NCBI RefSeq assembly: GCF_021249405.1
Contig: NZ_CP089593.1
Location: forward strand, 930,001-994,000
DNA length: 64,000 nucleotides
Direction: 5' to 3'
From: Halobacterium zhouii
GTDB taxonomy: Archaea; Halobacteriota; Halobacteria; Halobacteriales; Halobacteriaceae
A program made the position numbers and the translations under genes. This document shows, piece after piece, positions 17,626 to 25,144 of the stretch. How positions within the stretch are numbered: position 1 is the stretch's first letter; each line of letters opens with the position of its first letter. A model generated the notes under the pieces. The model was not told the origin of the DNA and did no database searches. It worked only from the letters and a program-made list of their open reading frames with translations.

Positions 17626-17877
17626 CCGCTATCAGAGCGCCGGATCAGGGTCGCTATCGGCGTGCCGTAGTGTTTCGACGCCGGTTCATACCGGAAGAAT
17701 GACCCGATTGTACTTACCATTTTGCCAGTTCGATGGTTTCCGACGTGGTGGTGGTGGTACTCGGACCCCTCTCAGACGTCGTTTTGGGCGTCTGCCCCTG
17801 AACCCTCGAAACGTGACTGGACGAACCGACCTCGGTGGAATCAGCCAGTTCGGACCGTTCCTCCGCCGGAGTGACAA

Positions 17878-17886
17878 GACTTAATG
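17878..17886 (+). promoter_or_regulatory. TATA element of the TFE gene
   Basis: The sequence gacttaatg lies 25-33 bp before ATG 17911. It supports the shorter start over the ATG at 17884, which lies inside this element. Confidence 0.45.
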
Positions 17887-17910
17887 GCGCTCCGACCCGC
17901 CTTTTGGACA

Positions 17911-18429
17911 ATGGCTTTTGAGGATCTGCTGGAGGCACCCGTGGTCCAGAAGTACCTCCACGAGTTGGTCGGCCCGAAGGGGATGCCGGTGGCAGTGTCA
18001 CCCCCGGACGGAGAGGTGACAGACGAGGAGTTAGCCGAGCGCCTCGACCTGGAGTTGAACGACGTGCGACGCGCGCTGTTCATCCTCTACGAGAACGACC
18101 TCGCGACCTACCGCCGGGTCCGAGACGAGGACTCGGGGTGGCTCACGTACCTCTGGACGTTCGACTACGACAACATCCCGGAGAACCTCCACGAGGAGAT
18201 GGACCGCCTGCTCGACGCCTTAGAGGACCGACGGGAGTACGAACTCGAGAACGAGTTCTACCTCTGTGAGGTGTGTTCGATCCGCTTCGAGTTCGGCGAA
18301 GCGATGGACCTGGGCTTCGAGTGTCCGGAGTGCGGGTCGCCGGTCGAGGCGATGGAGAACACGGACCTCGTCGACGCGATGGAGGAACGCATCGGGAACC
18401 TCCGCTCGGACCTCGGTGTGAAGGCATAA
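17911..18429 (+). CDS. tfe: Transcription initiation factor E alpha subunit (TFE)
   Basis: The protein has 172 residues from ATG 17911 (MAFEDLLEAPVVQKYLHELV). The N-terminal extended winged helix (to about residue 90) includes ELAERLDLELNDVRRALFIL and is followed by a linker helix and a C-terminal zinc ribbon CEVCSIRFEF...CPECGSP (four Cys). TFE stabilises the open complex of archaeal RNA polymerase with TBP and TFB. Its stop overlaps the start of the DUF2110 gene (TAATG). Confidence 0.94.
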   Translation: MAFEDLLEAPVVQKYLHELVGPKGMPVAVSPPDGEVTDEELAERLDLELNDVRRALFILYENDLATYRRVRDEDSGWLTYLWTFDYDNIPENLHEEMDRLLDALEDRREYELENEFYLCEVCSIRFEFGEAMDLGFECPECGSPVEAMENTDLVDAMEERIGNLRSDLGVKA

Positions 18430-19094
18430 TGGTCGTTCTCGCCACGAAATTGTACGTAGAGGGCGATGCTCGCGAGCGATCACTCGACGGTCTGCGGTCG
18501 CTCGTGGACAACGACGTCGGCGAACTCGACGTCGAATACGAGATCGGCGTGCGCCGCGACGACTTCCCGTCCGTGACACTCGACGGGCCAGACGAAGTGG
18601 CCGCGCGCAACGTGCTCGCGGAGACGTGGGGCGAAATCACCGAAGTGTTCGAGGACGGCGAAACCTACACTGGGACGCTCGAATCCTGGGACGACGACGG
18701 CTTCGTGCTCGACGCGGGCGAAAACGTACAGATTCCCGCCGACCAGATCGGTCTCGGCCCGGGGACGCCCGAGCAGATTCGGAATCGCTTCGGCCTCGTG
18801 CAGCACATCCCCCTCGAGTTCACGTACGGCGAACCATCGCAGCTCGCGGACGAGGAGCAAGACCGGCTCTACGAGTGGACTCGGGGCAACGGTCGGCTGA
18901 ACGTGAACAGTGCGACCCGCGGCGAGGTGCGCGCGACGGTCAACCGCGCCGGCCACGCTCGTGACATCGTCACCGTCGAGCGCCTCGGCCTGCTCGAGCA
19001 GAGCGTCATCTGCAAGGAGGGGACAGATCCGCCCGGCCTGCTCTCGGCGGTCGGCGAGTACCTCCCCGCGGAACTGCTCTGCGTCGTACCATGA
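18429..19094 (+). CDS. DUF2110 family protein
   Basis: The protein has 221 residues starting MVVLATKLYVEGDARERSLD, with its ATG sharing one base with the TFE stop codon. It matches the archaeal DUF2110 family, which commonly sits beside the TFE gene. The central part (GTLESWDDDGFVLDAGENVQ, IPADQIGLGPGTPEQIRNRF) looks like a small beta-barrel nucleic-acid-binding region. A transcription or RNA role is inferred from gene neighbourhood only. Confidence 0.82.
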   Translation: MVVLATKLYVEGDARERSLDGLRSLVDNDVGELDVEYEIGVRRDDFPSVTLDGPDEVAARNVLAETWGEITEVFEDGETYTGTLESWDDDGFVLDAGENVQIPADQIGLGPGTPEQIRNRFGLVQHIPLEFTYGEPSQLADEEQDRLYEWTRGNGRLNVNSATRGEVRATVNRAGHARDIVTVERLGLLEQSVICKEGTDPPGLLSAVGEYLPAELLCVVP

Positions 19095-19119
19095 GAACGG
19101 ATCTGCTCTATATCGCGTC

Positions 19120-19830
19120 ATGAGGAAGTTGCTGGTGACACTGGCGGTGGTCGCGCTCGCCGTCAGCGCCGGGTGCGTCGGTTCGTCCGGACCCAGCCAG
19201 GAGGAGCTCTCTCGAGACGCCGACTACGACTGGACGACCGACGCGAACGTCACCGTCACGGTCAACGGGAGCGAGTACCAGGCAGTCGCGGACGTCTCCG
19301 GCCGGGATTCGGTGACGCTGTCGTCGACGAGCGCGCTCGGTGGACGCCATCCGGTCCGCCTCTCCGCCGTCGAGTTCCGGTACCCGAACGGCACCGTCGT
19401 CGGTGCGGACGCAATCTCGGTCAGCACGAGCAACACGCAGACCACCGTGGAGTTCCCGGCGAGTAACGGCACGTTCGCGTTCACCGCGAGCGCGGGTAGT
19501 CGGTCGGTCACCGTCCCGACAGCGTTCGACGGCTCCTACGAGGTCGTGTTGCCCGAGGGGATGCGCACCGCATTCCCGGTGTTCGGCGCGGTGTCACCGG
19601 GTGGCTACGAGAAGCGCGTCGCCGCCGACCGCGTCCACCTGCGCTGGGGGTCGGTGTCCGCCGACGCGGTGAACGCGGAGTTCTACCTCCAGCGTGACCT
19701 CTACATCTTCGGCGGTATCGTCGGCGTGCTTGTGGTGCTGGCGCTCCTGGGCGTCGTCTACTTCCGACTGCAGATTCGACAGCTCGAACGCAACCGCGAG
19801 CAGGCGGGCCTCGACCTGGAGCGCGAGTAA
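19120..19830 (+). CDS. Lipoprotein with C-terminal membrane anchor (DUF5803-like)
   Basis: The protein has 236 residues from ATG 19120. The N-terminal signal MRKLLVTLAVVALAVSAGC ends in a lipobox Cys. The extracellular part is beta-rich and Asn/Thr-rich, and a single hydrophobic helix (GGIVGVLVVLALLGVVYF) near residues 196-214 is followed by a charged tail, RLQIRQLERNREQAG. It resembles a haloarchaeal family I recall as DUF5803. It follows tfe and the DUF2110 gene closely and may be co-transcribed. Confidence 0.72.
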   Translation: MRKLLVTLAVVALAVSAGCVGSSGPSQEELSRDADYDWTTDANVTVTVNGSEYQAVADVSGRDSVTLSSTSALGGRHPVRLSAVEFRYPNGTVVGADAISVSTSNTQTTVEFPASNGTFAFTASAGSRSVTVPTAFDGSYEVVLPEGMRTAFPVFGAVSPGGYEKRVAADRVHLRWGSVSADAVNAEFYLQRDLYIFGGIVGVLVVLALLGVVYFRLQIRQLERNREQAGLDLERE

Positions 19831-19853
19831 GGCCTCGACCTGAACGCGAGTAG
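19808..19853 (+). repeat. Duplicated gene tail, 24-bp direct repeat across a stop codon
   Basis: The segment starting gcctcgacctg at 19808 (last codons and the TAA stop at 19828-19830) is repeated imperfectly from 19832 (gcctcgacctgaacgcgag). The 3' end of the lipoprotein gene is therefore copied just downstream of itself. Confidence 0.7.
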
Positions 19854-19947
19854 CGACTCTCGGCCGCAGGCCGGAGTTGTCGGGCGACTCGAACGCTCGC
19901 GGCCCGCAGGGAGGCTACTTTTGCCACGCGGGTTCGTACGACACTCT

Positions 19948-20628
19948 ATGCAGGTTGCGCTGGTGACCGTCGGCGACGAGTTGCTCGCGGGCGACACCGA
20001 GAACACGAACGCGACGTGGCTCGCCGCGCGGCTCACGGAGCGCGGCGCGACCGTCGAACGCGTACTCGTCGTGCCCGACGACGTCGACGTCATCGCGAGC
20101 GAAGTAGCGGCGTTCGCGGACGTGTACGACGCTGTACTGGTCACGGGCGGCCTCGGACCGACCCACGACGACCTCACGATGGCGGGCGTCGCTGCGGCGT
20201 TCGACCGCGAGATGATCGAGCACCCGGACGCTGTGGCGTACTTCGAGGAACACGAGCAGTACCAGCGGAGCGACCTCGCGGACGGCACGACGGAGTTGCC
20301 CGCGGACGCGCGAGTGCTCGAAAACGAGGTCGGTGTCGCGCCGGGTGCGGTCGTCGAGAACGTCTACGTGTTACCGGGCGTCCCGACGGAGATGGAGGCG
20401 ATGTTCGACGCGGTCGCGGGGGAGTTCGGCGGGACGAAACTGCACGTCGAGACGGTCCGCGTCGACCGACCGGAGAGTTCGTTGGTTGACGTAATCGCGG
20501 AACTTCGCGAGCGCTACGACGTCGAGGTCGGCAGCTATCCCGGCGACGACGTCCGGGTGAAGATCCGACACGAGAACCCGGAGACAGCGCGGGCGGCAGC
20601 CGACTGGCTCACTGACAGAGTGGCGTGA
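19948..20628 (+). CDS. CinA/MoaB-type molybdopterin-binding domain protein
   Basis: The protein has 226 residues from ATG 19948 (MQVALVTVGDELLAGDTENT). The N-terminal 160 residues form the MoCF-binding domain, with VTVGDELLxG, the VTGGLGPTHDDLT loop and the VYVLPGVPTEMEAMF segment typical of CinA-type proteins. The C-terminal nicotinamide-deamidase domain of bacterial CinA is absent, as is usual in archaea. The role is uncertain; relatives hydrolyse ADP-ribose or act in NAD/FAD repair. Confidence 0.88.
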   Translation: MQVALVTVGDELLAGDTENTNATWLAARLTERGATVERVLVVPDDVDVIASEVAAFADVYDAVLVTGGLGPTHDDLTMAGVAAAFDREMIEHPDAVAYFEEHEQYQRSDLADGTTELPADARVLENEVGVAPGAVVENVYVLPGVPTEMEAMFDAVAGEFGGTKLHVETVRVDRPESSLVDVIAELRERYDVEVGSYPGDDVRVKIRHENPETARAAADWLTDRVA

Positions 20629-20650
20629 CGACGAGGGAGAACAGACCGAA

Positions 20651-20746
20651 TTCGAGTCACTGCGAGTGAATCAGTCGGGTTCGAGTCACTACGGGAGAAC
20701 CAGCGACTCGAGTCGCCGAGAGAAGAGTGACTCGGCTCGAGTCACC
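20651..20746 (+). repeat. Degenerate 27-30 bp tandem array containing TCGAGTCAC
   Basis: The core tcgagtcac recurs at about 20652, 20681, 20708 (as tcgagtcgc) and 20737, at spacings of 27-30 bp. The array fills the gap between two convergent genes. Its last core includes the stop codon of the small minus-strand gene at 20742-20744. Confidence 0.65.
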
Positions 20747-20861
20747 GGTAGAGGTACGCCGTCCACACGCCGGCGGCGAGCAGTCCGAGCACCGTGACGG
20801 TCCAGCCGACCGCGTTCATCGGCAGCGATACACCCTCCGAGGCGGCGAGCAGCGCGAACAT
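20742..20861 (-). CDS. Very small single-pass membrane protein
   Basis: The protein has 39 residues (MFALLAASEGVSLPMNAVGW...), with one hydrophobic helix (VGWTVTVLGLLAAGVWTAYL) and a C-terminal YLYR. The in-frame ORF extends to 20945, but that part is Arg-rich and its upstream ATG overlaps the end of the neighbouring gene. Small membrane peptides of this kind are common in haloarchaea. Function unknown. Confidence 0.5.
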   Translation of the reverse strand: MFALLAASEGVSLPMNAVGWTVTVLGLLAAGVWTAYLYR

Positions 20862-20941
20862 GCATCGGCCTTCCCGGGGCGCGCTCTTAACTCTTGATTC
20901 ACGCACCGGTGTTCCGGCGTGGTCGCGCACCGTTGCGATGC

Positions 20942-21310
20942 TCACTCCACCACTCGCCGAACGATCTGGACGACGTCCCGTCCCATCACGGTGGCGTCGT
21001 CGTCGATGGAGATGAGGCGGCCAGACCGTTCGCCGGTCGAGACGTGGACGACGAACCCATCCTCGAACAGTCGAACCGTCGCGCGCAGCGACCCGAGTTC
21101 GTAGAGGTCCTCCTGTCGCGTCGCGCCCATCTCGGAGAGCGCGAGGTCACCAGCGATTTCGTCCACCTCGTCGCTTCTGTAGTTGGCCTGTACGTCGTCG
21201 CGCATGAACGAGACCGCCCACGAGTCGGCGTCGTGGCGTCCGACCACACGCAACTTGTCTCCGACGTGCTCCTGGAGGGCGTCGACGAGTTCGTCGTCGG
21301 TTCGGGGCAT
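20942..21310 (-). CDS. Conserved haloarchaeal hypothetical protein
   Basis: The protein has 122 residues from ATG 21310 (MPRTDDELVDALQEHVGDKL). It is soluble and acidic, with an apparent alpha/beta pattern and no motif I recognise. It is divergent from the AcoX-type kinase gene (80 bp apart). The length and composition fit a real haloarchaeal protein family (possibly DUF7522-type, from memory). Confidence 0.65.
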   Translation of the reverse strand: MPRTDDELVDALQEHVGDKLRVVGRHDADSWAVSFMRDDVQANYRSDEVDEIAGDLALSEMGATRQEDLYELGSLRATVRLFEDGFVVHVSTGERSGRLISIDDDATVMGRDVVQIVRRVVE

Positions 21311-21390
21311 ACACTGGCCGTGACGGTATGCCGTATTCATCTTTTCGACGCGACCGCTCGACTTTTTGGGACGCCAACCCAACGGCGGGT

Positions 21391-22470
21391 ATGCGAACCG
21401 TCGGCGTCGTCGTGAACCCTATCGCGGGCATGGGCGGGCGGGTCGGCCTGAAGGGAACCGATGGGAAGGCCGCCGAAGCCAGGGAGCGAGGAGCAGAACC
21501 CCGCGCTCCGGAGCGCGCAACGGCAGCGCTCACCGCGCTCCGGGAGCGAGCGCCGGAGACGGAACTGCTCGCGTACGGCGGTGTGATGGGGGCAGACGAG
21601 GCCAGGGAAGCCGGATTCGACCCCGAGGTCATCGGACAGCCCTCGGGGGACGACACGTCCGCGGCGGACACCCGGCGCGCGGTCCGCGAGTTCGCGGACC
21701 GTGGCGTCAACCTGATTCTGTTCGTCGGCGGCGACGGCACCGCGACGGACGTCGCCGAGGCCCTCGACGCGGCGGAAACCGAGCGGGCGACGGACATCCC
21801 TGTTCTCGGTGTCCCCGCGGGTGTGAAGGTGTACTCTGCGGTGTTCGCGGTGACCCCGGAAGCCGCGGGTCGGGTCGCCGCGGACTTCGACGCGACCGAG
21901 GCGCGCGAGGTCAGCGACATCGACGAGGACGCCTACCGTGGCGGGGAAGTGCGGACCACCCTCCGCGGCGTCGTCGAGGTACCGGTGGCGTCGGACCTTC
22001 AGTCCGCGAAACAGACCCACGCCGGGAGCGTGGAGGGACTCGCCGCGGGGGTCGTCGACGACATCGAAACGGGCGTGACGTACGTACTCGGGCCGGGCGG
22101 AACGCTCGGCGCAATCACGGACGCGCTCGGAGTCGACGGGTCACCGCTCGGCGTCGACGTCTACCGGGACGGAGAACTCGTCGTCCAGGACGGCAGCGAG
22201 GACGAGATTCTGTCGGCGCTCGGCGACGAGAACGTCGTGTTCGTCTCCCCCATCGGCGGACAGGGGTTCGTGTTCGGCCGCGGTAACCACCAGATATCGC
22301 CCGCGGTCATCGAGCGAAGCGACGTCCGGGTTGTCGCCTCGGCCAGTAAACTCGACGACGTCGGCGCGCTGCGAGTCGACACCGGCGACCAGGCGGTCGA
22401 CGAGTCACTGCGCGGGTGGACGCGCGTCAAGACTGGCCGTTTCGAAGAACGGATGATGAAGGTCGTCTGA
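21391..22470 (+). CDS. ATP-NAD/AcoX-type kinase family protein
   Basis: The protein has 359 residues from ATG 21391 (MRTVGVVVNPIAGMGGRVGL). The opening NPIAGMGG and the central FVGGDGTATDVAEAL with the GGDGT motif define the NAD-kinase/diacylglycerol-kinase-like fold. VLGPGGTLGAITDALG and FGRGNHQISP are typical of the AcoX branch, whose substrate is not established. An insert around residues 23-50 is rich in Glu/Arg/Ala. Neighbours do not identify the pathway. Confidence 0.85.
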   Translation: MRTVGVVVNPIAGMGGRVGLKGTDGKAAEARERGAEPRAPERATAALTALRERAPETELLAYGGVMGADEAREAGFDPEVIGQPSGDDTSAADTRRAVREFADRGVNLILFVGGDGTATDVAEALDAAETERATDIPVLGVPAGVKVYSAVFAVTPEAAGRVAADFDATEAREVSDIDEDAYRGGEVRTTLRGVVEVPVASDLQSAKQTHAGSVEGLAAGVVDDIETGVTYVLGPGGTLGAITDALGVDGSPLGVDVYRDGELVVQDGSEDEILSALGDENVVFVSPIGGQGFVFGRGNHQISPAVIERSDVRVVASASKLDDVGALRVDTGDQAVDESLRGWTRVKTGRFEERMMKVV

Positions 22471-22525
22471 ATCGAAGAACGGACGACGGAGAACGTCCGA
22501 TTGTGAGGACCGGACGATGAATCGT
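22442..22525 (+). repeat. 30-bp repeat running through the stop codon of the AcoX-type gene
   Basis: The string tcgaagaacgga occurs at 22442 (last codons of the gene) and again at 22472, just after the TGA at 22468-22470, with more degenerate gaccggacgatgaatcg-like copies to about 22525. The coding tail is duplicated into the intergenic space. Confidence 0.6.
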
Positions 22526-22556
22526 CGACTGGAAGGATTCGGCGCGTATCGCTCGG

Positions 22557-22730
22557 TTACTCGTCGGATTTCATCGACTCGAGCTGGTCGATGAGTTCGT
22601 CGCTGCTCGCGCCCGGTTCGAAGTTGGCGTCGCCGTCGTGGTCGTTCTCGTGGACGTTGACGGCGGCGTCTTCGTCGATCTCGGTGTTCTGGTCCTCCTG
22701 CTCGGACTCGTCGTAGCTACCAAAACCCAT
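22557..22730 (-). CDS. DUF5786 family small acidic protein
   Basis: The protein has 57 residues from ATG 22730. It starts MGFGSYDESEQEDQ and ends DELIDQLESMKSDE; both ends match a very short haloarchaeal family I recall as DUF5786. It is highly acidic and has no membrane segment. It is divergent from the PhoU-type gene. Function unknown. Confidence 0.75.
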   Translation of the reverse strand: MGFGSYDESEQEDQNTEIDEDAAVNVHENDHDGDANFEPGASSDELIDQLESMKSDE

Positions 22731-22863
22731 GGGAAACAGCGTAGGGGCGGCCCGGGAAAAAGTGTACCGGTGTTCCCGATAGGTGCGTTCGGACGACCCG
22801 ATTGCGAGTTCCGCGACGCGGAACGCGTCAAACGGCCTAGGGTACGTATTAGGATAGCGGCGC

Positions 22864-22870
22864 AATACTA
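22864..22870 (+). promoter_or_regulatory. Probable TATA element of the AbrB-PhoU gene
   Basis: The sequence aatacta lies 27-33 bp upstream of ATG 22897. A second AT-rich box, gtacgtattagg, lies about 20 bp further upstream in the same divergent region. Confidence 0.4.
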
Positions 22871-22896
22871 AGGTCGTTCGGACGAGTGGTACTCGC

Positions 22897-23925
22897 ATGG
22901 AGACGCGAAAGGTCCAGCGCCTCGGTCCGTCGACGCTGGCGATGACGCTGCCCGCGGAGTGGGCGCGAGAACAGAACGTCGAGAAGGGCGACGAGGTCAC
23001 CGTCCGCGAGAGCGGGAAGGGGCCACTGACGGTCACTCCGGAGTCCGCACACGGCGAGGACTCGGAGGCGACCATCCACGCAGAAAACTTCGGTGCTGAC
23101 GCCGTCGAACGCGCCATCGTCGGGCAGTACGTGCTCGGTCGACGCATCATCCACGTCGAGAGCGAGGACGCACTCGACTCCCAGCACATCAACGCGGTCT
23201 ACCAGGCCGAGACCCAGCTCATGGGACTCGGCGTCGTCGAGGAGACGCCCGAGCGCATCACCATCCGGTGCAGCGTCGACCCCGAGGACTTCGACCTGGA
23301 CAACCTGCTGGAGCGCCTCGAGAACACAGGATCGACGATGCGCGGCGAGGCGGTCAAGGCGCTCGCGCACGGCAACGCCGACCTCGCCCAGCGCGCGCTC
23401 AACCGCGAGCGGCAGGCGAACAAGATATTCGTGCTCTGCCTGCGCCTCATCTTCACGGCGTTCCAGAACCCGACGCTCGCGCGCGCCGTCGGTCTCGACG
23501 ACGGCTTCCCGCTGGTGGGTTACCGGAGCGTCGCGAAGAACCTCGAACTCACCGCGGACAACGCCGAGGACATCGCCGAGATCGTCTTGGAGACCGACGG
23601 CCACTCGCTGGACGTCGAGCAGGCGACGATGCGCCGCATCCGCGAGTTCACCGACCAGGTCGACGAGATCACCGCGAAAGCCGTCGAGGCCGTCGTCACC
23701 CGGAACTACGACGCCACCATCGAGGCCCGCGAGTTGTTCGCGGAGATCGGCGACCGCGAGGGCGACATCCTCGCGGACCTCCCGGAACTCGAGAACGAGG
23801 ACCTGCTCGAGGTTCGTGAGGTCCTCGTCAGCCTCCAGCAGACCGCCCAGTACGCCATGCGGAACGCCGAAATCGCGGCGAATCTGGCGCTCAACGAGCA
23901 GTCCGACCACACCACGCTGAACTGA
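22897..23925 (+). CDS. Phosphate uptake regulator, AbrB-PhoU fusion
   Basis: The protein has 342 residues. The N-terminal 45 residues (METRKVQRLGPSTLAMTLPA with EWAREQNVEKGDEV) form a SpoVT/AbrB-type swapped-hairpin DNA-binding domain. The rest contains two PhoU-type three-helix repeats, the last ending RNAEIAANLALNEQS. This archaeal architecture is thought to regulate phosphate transport genes directly, in place of the bacterial PhoR/PhoB pathway. No pst genes are in this window. Confidence 0.9.
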   Translation: METRKVQRLGPSTLAMTLPAEWAREQNVEKGDEVTVRESGKGPLTVTPESAHGEDSEATIHAENFGADAVERAIVGQYVLGRRIIHVESEDALDSQHINAVYQAETQLMGLGVVEETPERITIRCSVDPEDFDLDNLLERLENTGSTMRGEAVKALAHGNADLAQRALNRERQANKIFVLCLRLIFTAFQNPTLARAVGLDDGFPLVGYRSVAKNLELTADNAEDIAEIVLETDGHSLDVEQATMRRIREFTDQVDEITAKAVEAVVTRNYDATIEARELFAEIGDREGDILADLPELENEDLLEVREVLVSLQQTAQYAMRNAEIAANLALNEQSDHTTLN

Positions 23926-24038
23926 CCACGTCTCGGTTTCGAAGCGTACGAATAGCGTCCTCACTCCGCGACCTGCCCGTTCTAATCGAGCAAATAGGGC
24001 TTTGCTTCCGGAGTGCGTCCTCTCGTCTGGTGTACAAC

Positions 24039-24311
24039 ATGGTTCACGTTATGGGCAAAACACACGTAGCGGACTTCGACGCGTGGAGAGAGAACTTCGA
24101 CCAAAACGACTCCCTCCGAACGGAACACGGACAGCGAGGCTACCAGATTTTCCGGTCGTCGGACGACCCCGAGGACGTGGTCGTCCTCTTCGAGTGGGAC
24201 GACCGTGAGAACGCCCGGAAGCTGTTCGAGTCTGACGAGATGCGCGGACGACTGGCGGACGCGGGCGTGGAGGGGCAACCAGAACTGTCCTACTTCGAGC
24301 AGGTCAGCTAG
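24039..24311 (+). CDS. Small dimeric alpha/beta barrel (antibiotic monooxygenase-like) protein
   Basis: The protein has 90 residues from ATG 24039 (MVHVMGKTHVADFDAWRENF); a GTG nine bases upstream is the alternative. The pattern strand-helix-strand (YQIFRSSDDPEDVVVLFEWD)-helix (ENARKLFESDEMRGRLADAG)-strand is typical of ferredoxin-like ABM/EthD-type dimeric barrel proteins. No catalytic residue can be assigned. Some members detoxify reactive metabolites. Confidence 0.7.
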   Translation: MVHVMGKTHVADFDAWRENFDQNDSLRTEHGQRGYQIFRSSDDPEDVVVLFEWDDRENARKLFESDEMRGRLADAGVEGQPELSYFEQVS

Positions 24312-24349
24312 GCTGTCCCGGGAACCCACTGCCGGAGCGTGAACGGAAC

Positions 24350-24420
24350 GGCTACGGGAGTCGGGATGGCTACCGGATTGGGGATGGTTACGGGAGTCGG
24401 GACGCCTCCGGAAACCGGAT
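24350..24420 (+). repeat. Degenerate 18-bp tandem array
   Basis: Four copies of an 18-bp unit close to ggctacgggagtcgggat begin at about 24350, 24368, 24386 and 24404. They lie between the ABM-like gene stop (24311) and the end of the convergent start-less gene (24439). Confidence 0.7.
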
Positions 24421-24438
24421 ACTCCAGCGAGTCGCCGG

Positions 24439-24927
24439 TCAGCTTCCGTCCGTGCTGGCCTTCTCGGCCTGCAGTGGATTTCGTGACGCCAGCGTACACG
24501 GAAACGCCGGATGCTCGGCGAAGTGTCGCACCAGCATGTGGCGACGTGACCCCGTGATGCCCGACGACGACAGGGCGTCGGCGTCGAACGACGCGGGCAG
24601 GCGGTCAAACAGTTGCTGCGCTTCGGCGAAGCTGTCGAAAACCGTCGAGTTGCCCGTGGAGTCCGCACCGCGCCGTTCGACGACGAAACTACCATCTTCG
24701 CGGTGCTCGCAGGCGGTGCGGAAGAACTCCTCCCGACGCGCCAGGGCGTCCCCGACTACGTCGCGGAGTTCCGCGGCGTGTTCGCGGGACAGCGAGAGGG
24801 TTTCGCCGTCGACAGTGACGCGAATCTCGCCGTCGTCTACGCTGGCAGTGATGGACTGTTCACAGTCCGAGAACTCGATCAGGAGCCTGAGTACTCCGCT
24901 GCATACGCCAGCGGAGTGGACGCGCCC
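24439..24927 (-). pseudogene. Haloarchaeal hypothetical gene (DUF7528-like) with no usable start codon
   Basis: Reading the minus strand gives an open frame of about 162 codons from 24927 to the TGA at 24441-24439. It has clear coding character: CEQSITASVDDGEIRV, GETLSLSREHAAELRDVVGD, RREEFFRTACEHREDGSFVV, GSRRHMLVRHFAEHPAFPCT. It resembles a haloarchaeal family I recall as DUF7528. No ATG, GTG or TTG lies in frame before the C-terminal part. An ATG at about 24903, near the expected distance from the TATA-like accttttta, is in another frame and soon hits a stop. Likely explanations are a 5' frameshift or a non-standard start (CTG near 24882). Confidence 0.6.
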
Positions 24928-24966
24928 CTAAAAAGGTATCTGGTGTGTCGGCCGTTGCGGTGACTA

Positions 24967-25144
24967 CTCGCTCAACTTCGTCTCGCGAGGCCTTGTGGAG
25001 CACGGCTCCACAAGTCCTCGTTCGCAAGCTCACGAGGACGCCGCTGGAACAAGTTCCAGCGAGCCCTCCGTCGCTACCACTCCGGAGGACGCCGATGAGC
25101 TTCGCTCATCGAGCCCTCGCTCAACTTCGTCTCGCGAGGACGCC
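24967..25144 (+). repeat. Second copy of the composite palindromic array
   Basis: Three full units (24995-25042, 48 bp; 25043-25093, 51 bp; 25094-25144, 51 bp) are preceded by a half unit (24967-24990). The first two units match units four and five of the histidine-kinase array with 3 mismatches in 99 bp. The third starts with the palindrome gatgagcttcgctcatc. A 24-bp stretch beginning ctcgctcaacttcg is identical at 24967-24990 and 25116-25139, so the block is bracketed by direct repeats. The stop codon of the LEA-like gene (25121-25123) lies inside the second of these. Confidence 0.9.
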
